64,000 bases of DNA, from the NCBI RefSeq assembly GCF_021458635.1, contig NZ_JAIRDQ010000011.1:124001-188000 (forward strand), in the 5' to 3' direction. The notes beneath the pieces were generated by a model, which was given only the letters and a program-made list of their open reading frames with translations, was not told the origin of the DNA and searched no databases. Below, one piece after another: positions 60,371 to 64,000 of this stretch. The stretch's first letter is position 1. Each line of letters starts with the position of its first letter. A program made the translations under genes and the position numbers. The stretch comes from Bradyrhizobium monzae (GTDB taxonomy: Bacteria; Pseudomonadota; Alphaproteobacteria; Rhizobiales; Xanthobacteraceae).

Positions 60371-61221
60371 GCGACATCCTGCTCCGCACCGGCAGCCTCG
60401 GCTTCGGCTACCCGCAGCGCCATGGCCTGTTCGGTAAGCCGACCTTGCGTGAGGTGATCAGGGGTGTCGATCTCGCCGTGCCGCGCGGCTCGGCGCTGGG
60501 TCTCGTCGGGGAATCCGGCTCTGGCAAGACCACGCTCGGCCGCCTGCTGGTGCGGCTGTTAAAGCCGACTTCCGGCGGCATCCAGTTCGACGGTGTCGAG
60601 ATCGGCCAGCTCGACGAAGCTGCGCTGCGCCCCCTGAGGGCACGTATCCAGATGATTTTTCAGGATCCGCAATCGTCGCTCAATCCGCGGCTGCGGCTCA
60701 GCACGACGCTGACGCGTCCGCTCGGCGTGCATGGACGGCTGAAGGGCAAACGCGACCAGCGCGAGCGCGCGGCGGCGTTGCTCAATCTGGTCGGCCTGCC
60801 GCCCGAATTCGCCGACCGCTATCCGCACGAATTGTCCGGCGGCCAGCGCCAGCGCGCCGGCATTGCGCGGGCGCTTGCGCTCGAGCCCGATTTCATCGTC
60901 GCCGACGAGATCGTGTCGGGTCTCGACGTCTCGACCCAGGCGCACATCCTGCTGTTGCTGAAGGAGCTGCGCGCGCGCCTCGGTCTCACCATGGTCTTCA
61001 TAAGCCATGACCTCTCGGTGGTGCGCGTACTCTGTGACGACGTCGCGATCCTGCATCATGGCGAGGTGGTTGAATTCGGCCCCGTCGCGCGCGTGTTCGG
61101 CGCGCCGCAGCATGTCTATACGCAGCAATTGCTCTCCGCCATTCCGTTGCCCGATGTCGAGCCGGGCTGGCTCGACGAGTCCGCAGTCGCTACTCCGCAA
61201 CAGCAAGGATCAGCCGCATGA
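60367..61221 (+). CDS. ABC transporter ATP-binding protein (DppF-like)
   Basis: The 284-residue ATPase has Walker A GESGSGKTT, signature LSGGQRQRAG and Walker B FIVADEIVSGLD, then ISHDLSVV. The Walker B Glu is followed by IVSGLD rather than the usual PTS-LD, a modest deviation. It is the last transporter gene; the following SDR gene starts in its stop (ATGA). Confidence 0.94.
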   Translation: MSDILLRTGSLGFGYPQRHGLFGKPTLREVIRGVDLAVPRGSALGLVGESGSGKTTLGRLLVRLLKPTSGGIQFDGVEIGQLDEAALRPLRARIQMIFQDPQSSLNPRLRLSTTLTRPLGVHGRLKGKRDQRERAAALLNLVGLPPEFADRYPHELSGGQRQRAGIARALALEPDFIVADEIVSGLDVSTQAHILLLLKELRARLGLTMVFISHDLSVVRVLCDDVAILHHGEVVEFGPVARVFGAPQHVYTQQLLSAIPLPDVEPGWLDESAVATPQQQGSAA

Positions 61222-61937
61222 CCGAGACAATCAAGGGTTCCGTCATCCTCGTCACCGGTGCTGCCGGTGCGATCGCGCAAGCACTTATCGCCGAGCTCAA
61301 GGCGCGCGGGGCCGCGAAGATCTACGCCGCGGCGCGCGATGTTTCCGCTCTCTCCGCCTCCGACGGCGTCGTGCCGGTCAAGATGGATGTCACAAGCGAC
61401 GACGATGTCGCGAAGGCAGCAAGCCTTCTCGGCGACGTCGCGGTGCTGATCAACAATGCCGGAATCAACCACAACACCGGGTTCATGGCCGCGCCTGATC
61501 TCGTGATCGCGCGCGAGGAGATCGAGATCAATTATCTCGCGCCCCTGCGGGTGACGAAGGCCTTCGCGCCGGCGCTGATCAAGAACAAGGGGGCGGTGCT
61601 CAACATCCTCACCATCCTGGCGCGCGTGAACCTGCCTTTCATGGGATCCTACTGCGCCTCCAAGGCGGCGGGTCTCAGCCTGACCCAGGGCCTGCGCGGC
61701 GAACTCGGCCCGAAAGGCGTGCGTGTTGCTGCTGCACTTCCGGGTGCGATCGATACCCGCATGACCGCGATGCTGACCATCCCGAAGATGACGACCGCGG
61801 ATGCAGCAAGGGAAATCCTCGACGGTTTCGAGGCCGGCGAGGAGGAAATCTATGTGGGCGAGATGGCGCGCGGACTTGCACAAGGCCTCGCTCACGATCC
61901 CAAGGGTGTCGAGCGCCAGTTGGCGTCGCCCGGCTGA
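61218..61937 (+). CDS. Short-chain dehydrogenase/reductase coupled to the transporter
   Basis: The 239-residue SDR has VTGAAGAIAQAL with the nucleotide-binding Gly pattern, NNAGIN at about residue 80, and the catalytic Tyr/Lys in SYCASKAAG. Its ATGA overlap with the transporter ATPase implies joint translation, so it may process the imported compound. The substrate is unknown. Confidence 0.88.
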   Translation: MTETIKGSVILVTGAAGAIAQALIAELKARGAAKIYAAARDVSALSASDGVVPVKMDVTSDDDVAKAASLLGDVAVLINNAGINHNTGFMAAPDLVIAREEIEINYLAPLRVTKAFAPALIKNKGAVLNILTILARVNLPFMGSYCASKAAGLSLTQGLRGELGPKGVRVAAALPGAIDTRMTAMLTIPKMTTADAAREILDGFEAGEEEIYVGEMARGLAQGLAHDPKGVERQLASPG

Positions 61938-61983
61938 GTTCCACGTCAGGTGTTGTGTTGCTGCGAACCAAAAGGAAGCGATC

Positions 61984-62586
61984 ATGATCCCGTTTAGAGT
62001 ACTGCTTGCCTCCGCCGCGCTGTCGCTCGGCGCCTCGATCCTGCCGGCTTCGGCGGATTCCATTCCCGGCCTGCGCGGCCACGATCACACCGGCATCACC
62101 GTGCCGGACGTGAAGGCGGCGACCGCCTTCTTCACCGACGTGCTCGGCTGCTCGCATGCGATGTCGTTCGGGCCTTTCATGGACGACAAGGGCACGTTCA
62201 TGCAGGACGCCGTCAATGTGAACCCGCGCGCCGTCATTGACGAGATCAGCATGGTCCGCTGCGGCCATGGCTCCAACATCGAGCTGTTCCAGTATCAGTC
62301 GCCCGACCAAACCAAGACGCTGCCGAAGAACAGCGACATCGGCGGCCACCACATCGCGCTCTATGTCGACGACATCGCAAAGGCCGCCGAGTATCTGCGG
62401 TCGAAGAACGTCAAGACCATGCAGGGCCCGATCCCGGTGAACGAAGGGCCGGCGGCCGGTCAATCCATCCTTTATTTCCTGACACCGTGGGGAATGCAGA
62501 TGGAGCTGATCAGCTATCCCAAGGGCATGGCGTATGAGAAGAGCGCCAAGACCGTGCTGTGGTCGACGACCGAGCCAGCGAAGTAA
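61984..62586 (+). CDS. Exported VOC (glyoxalase-like) protein
   Basis: The 200-residue protein has a Sec-type signal peptide ending at PASADS, then one glyoxalase-like domain: HDHTGITVPDVKAATAFF with a metal-ligand His, SNIELFQYQ, DIGGHHIALYVDD and MQMELISYP. Extracytoplasmic VOC proteins are uncommon. It follows the SDR gene by about 50 bases and probably belongs to the same operon. Confidence 0.8.
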   Translation: MIPFRVLLASAALSLGASILPASADSIPGLRGHDHTGITVPDVKAATAFFTDVLGCSHAMSFGPFMDDKGTFMQDAVNVNPRAVIDEISMVRCGHGSNIELFQYQSPDQTKTLPKNSDIGGHHIALYVDDIAKAAEYLRSKNVKTMQGPIPVNEGPAAGQSILYFLTPWGMQMELISYPKGMAYEKSAKTVLWSTTEPAK

Positions 62587-62990
62587 AGCTTGTCATCGGC
62601 GAATTCGCCGCGCGGGTTTTTCAACTGTCCGGCGCGCATGGGCCGGAGAGCAACATTGCGGGCCTGATCCCGACCGCGATGCTGAGCTCGATGTTCGGCC
62701 GCATGATGCCTGGTGCGCTGGAGCGATTGAAAGAGGAGGCGCCGCGCGCGGACCGCAGGCCGAACGGGCATTGAGCGCTGCTGATTTGCTTGAACAGCCT
62801 GAAAATTGCTAATAAAGGCGAACGGGCTGGAAGATACCTTCCAGCCCGTTCCATGCGTGCTGATACCCGGAGCCAATGATGCCCTTCGATTTGATCCCGA
62901 GCGGGGCGGGGATCCTCGATATGCTCCGTCTTCAGGTTGGAGCATGTCGGTCGGTCAATTCAGTTCGCCATGAAAAGTGGCGTAGACGCC
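62587..62990. other. 404-base gap between the VOC and caspase genes
   Basis: An open frame at 62559-62774 gives a 71-residue product with no convincing ribosome site and no family I recognise; it partly overlaps the VOC gene end, so I do not call it. A long hairpin at 62820-62851 is the main feature. Confidence 0.35.
62820..62851. terminator. Strong hairpin behind the VOC operon
   Basis: GAACGGGCTGGAAG and CTTCCAGCCCGTTC are perfect 14-base arms with an ATAC loop. No good T-run follows on either strand, so it may stop transcription only with Rho or act as an mRNA end-stabilising hairpin. Confidence 0.5.
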
Positions 62991-64000
62991 TCAGGCTTTT
63001 CCACCTTCATTGTACTTCGAAATAGCAACAATGGCATCGGCGCGTTTACCGAACTTAATGTCCATGGCCATCTTCGTTGCGTAATCTTCCCAACCGCTCA
63101 CTTGCCAGCTGCCGATGAGCGCTTGATCTTGGAGATCATTCAGGAATAGCGCGAGTCGGTTCAGTCCGACCAATCCTGGTCTCCGCAGGTGAAATCTGCC
63201 GAGGAATGCGCCGGTTAGCTCGATCGATTCGGCCCTGGTCGCTGGCGGTGCCATTGCTTGCTCCGGAGAGGGGGGATTCGAGAGAGCAATCTCGTTCGAT
63301 ACGTTGGCCGCGGCAGGTGTTGGCTCGGATTCAGAGATCGGTTCTGGCTCGGAGATTTGGGCCGGTGGCGGCAAGTTCGATTCTGTGACAGAAATTTTCT
63401 GTTCCTCGGCTTCCTCCGTTCGGCGGCGTGCCAATTGTCGCGGGGCTTTATTTACCTTACGCCGCGGCGGCGCTTTCGATGGTCCTTGCGGGAGTGGCGA
63501 GAAGCAAAACCGTTCCTGTAACGATGACTGATCCCATGGTTCCTGCTTGTAGTTCGTTGCCCTTAGAACGTCGTTCCTGACGTTGATCATCATGTCGCTA
63601 ACAGAGACGTTCGGCGATTCCAGATGGGTAACGAGAGCCGTCGTAAAGGGGCTGTTATGCCCTTCGCCGTCGCTCGCAACGTTGTCCGGCGCGGTCGCGA
63701 ACGCGATAAATGAGCCTCGCTTGACCCTCACTTCCGCCAAGCCTGCCCGAATTTCGAAACCGCTTCGGTTTCGGGAGGTGCCTGCTTGAAGCAATGACCG
63801 GGAAAACGGATTGTCTCGGCAAGCATCGAGAAAGATCAGACTCGTTCTTGCGCGATTTGAAGAAACAGAGAGCAATTCATCCAGGGAAAAGGCCCGCCGC
63901 CTTAGGTGGGTTTCTAGCCGAATGTCGGCGTCGATCGGGATGAGATAGTTGTGACCGTTCACCTGGAGTCCATGCCCCGCGTAGTAAATCAATGCGGTGT
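62991..64000 (-). CDS. Caspase family (peptidase C14) protein, 5' end outside window
   Basis: The frame is open to the right edge, so the N-terminal part is missing. The visible part has the catalytic pair of the caspase fold: His in YYAGHGLQ and Cys in IFLDACRDNPF. It is followed by FIAFATAPDNVASDGEG and SPFTTAL as in prokaryotic orthocaspases. After the protease domain come a basic segment, a Pro/Glu/Ser-rich linker (about 70 residues, SEPEPISESEP) and a 70-residue tail ending KYNEGGKA. The substrate is unknown. Such proteins have been proposed to act in stress or programmed-death responses. Confidence 0.88.
   Translation of the reverse strand, partial: TALIYYAGHGLQVNGHNYLIPIDADIRLETHLRRRAFSLDELLSVSSNRARTSLIFLDACRDNPFSRSLLQAGTSRNRSGFEIRAGLAEVRVKRGSFIAFATAPDNVASDGEGHNSPFTTALVTHLESPNVSVSDMMINVRNDVLRATNYKQEPWDQSSLQERFCFSPLPQGPSKAPPRRKVNKAPRQLARRRTEEAEEQKISVTESNLPPPAQISEPEPISESEPTPAAANVSNEIALSNPPSPEQAMAPPATRAESIELTGAFLGRFHLRRPGLVGLNRLALFLNDLQDQALIGSWQVSGWEDYATKMAMDIKFGKRADAIVAISKYNEGGKA

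Noticed and set aside
62559..62774. 71-residue plus-strand frame after the VOC gene
   Set aside because: It overlaps the VOC gene end, has no good ribosome site at its first start and no recognisable family; it may be a remnant but cannot be supported.

Overview
The window reads as chromosome of a Bradyrhizobium-like alphaproteobacterium (Rhizobiales). I infer this from the high GC content, dense coding on both strands, family-typical proteins (aerobic CobS/CobT cobaltochelatase, ActS/ActR redox regulators, FdxA next to a CarD-type regulator, a Suv3-like helicase, TadE/TadG), CtrA-type TTAA-N7-TTAA boxes and GANTC sites, and many interspersed palindromic repeats of the kind seen in bradyrhizobial intergenic regions. 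No database was searched. Family assignments come from motifs and recall.

Layout. 1-10 kb: tail of a citrate-synthase-like gene, a DedA protein, cobS-cobT with a translationally coupled Tat-exported phytase-like protein, an Old Yellow Enzyme, a small membrane protein, a PilZ protein and a DUF2235 hydrolase. 10-15 kb: small conserved proteins, then a compact module with a coiled-coil gene, an FtsZ paralogue and an HTH/coiled-coil gene. A perfect CtrA-type box precedes both the coiled-coil gene and the two-gene ftsZ operon. Next comes a graveyard of gene fragments (14.0-14.9 kb). 15-23 kb: housekeeping block rpmB, DUF3108, Suv3-like helicase with a very long disordered tail, S4 RNA-binding protein, fdxA and carD. 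A striking cluster of GANTC sites lies between DUF3108 and the helicase gene. 23-33 kb: adenylate cyclase, then cyoABCD-SURF1-actS-actR in one tightly overlapped order, which places a quinol oxidase next to a probable quinone/redox-sensing two-component system, followed by a divergent MFS gene and a cytochrome c. 33-40 kb: LysR regulator, orphan TadE/TadG pair, M48 protease, degenerate nuclease-like protein and an ABC binding protein.

40-47 kb is an acyl-CoA catabolic neighbourhood: two enoyl-CoA hydratases, a VOC protein, two adjacent acyl-CoA dehydrogenases, an SDR, and a 37-codon fossil of an NDP-forming acyl-CoA synthetase. 47-53 kb holds stress and envelope proteins, a PanE-like reductase, secreted proteins, and an acyl-CoA synthetase/RraA-like/cupin operon. 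A tRNA-Arg(CCT) follows at 53.8 kb. 54-62 kb carries a regulator divergent from a dienelactone hydrolase/SnoaL-like fusion, then a complete peptide/opine-type ABC transporter operon overlapping an SDR gene and followed by a secreted VOC protein. The right edge cuts a caspase-family gene.

The observations I rate highest are the GANTC cluster with many 11-bp spacings (17043-17231), the CtrA-boxed FtsZ-paralogue module including a repeat inserted in frame in a coding gene, the cyo-SURF1-ActSR coupling with a perfect 23-bp palindrome upstream, the probable ACG start of the S4 gene, and the gene-fragment scar at 14.0-14.9 kb.
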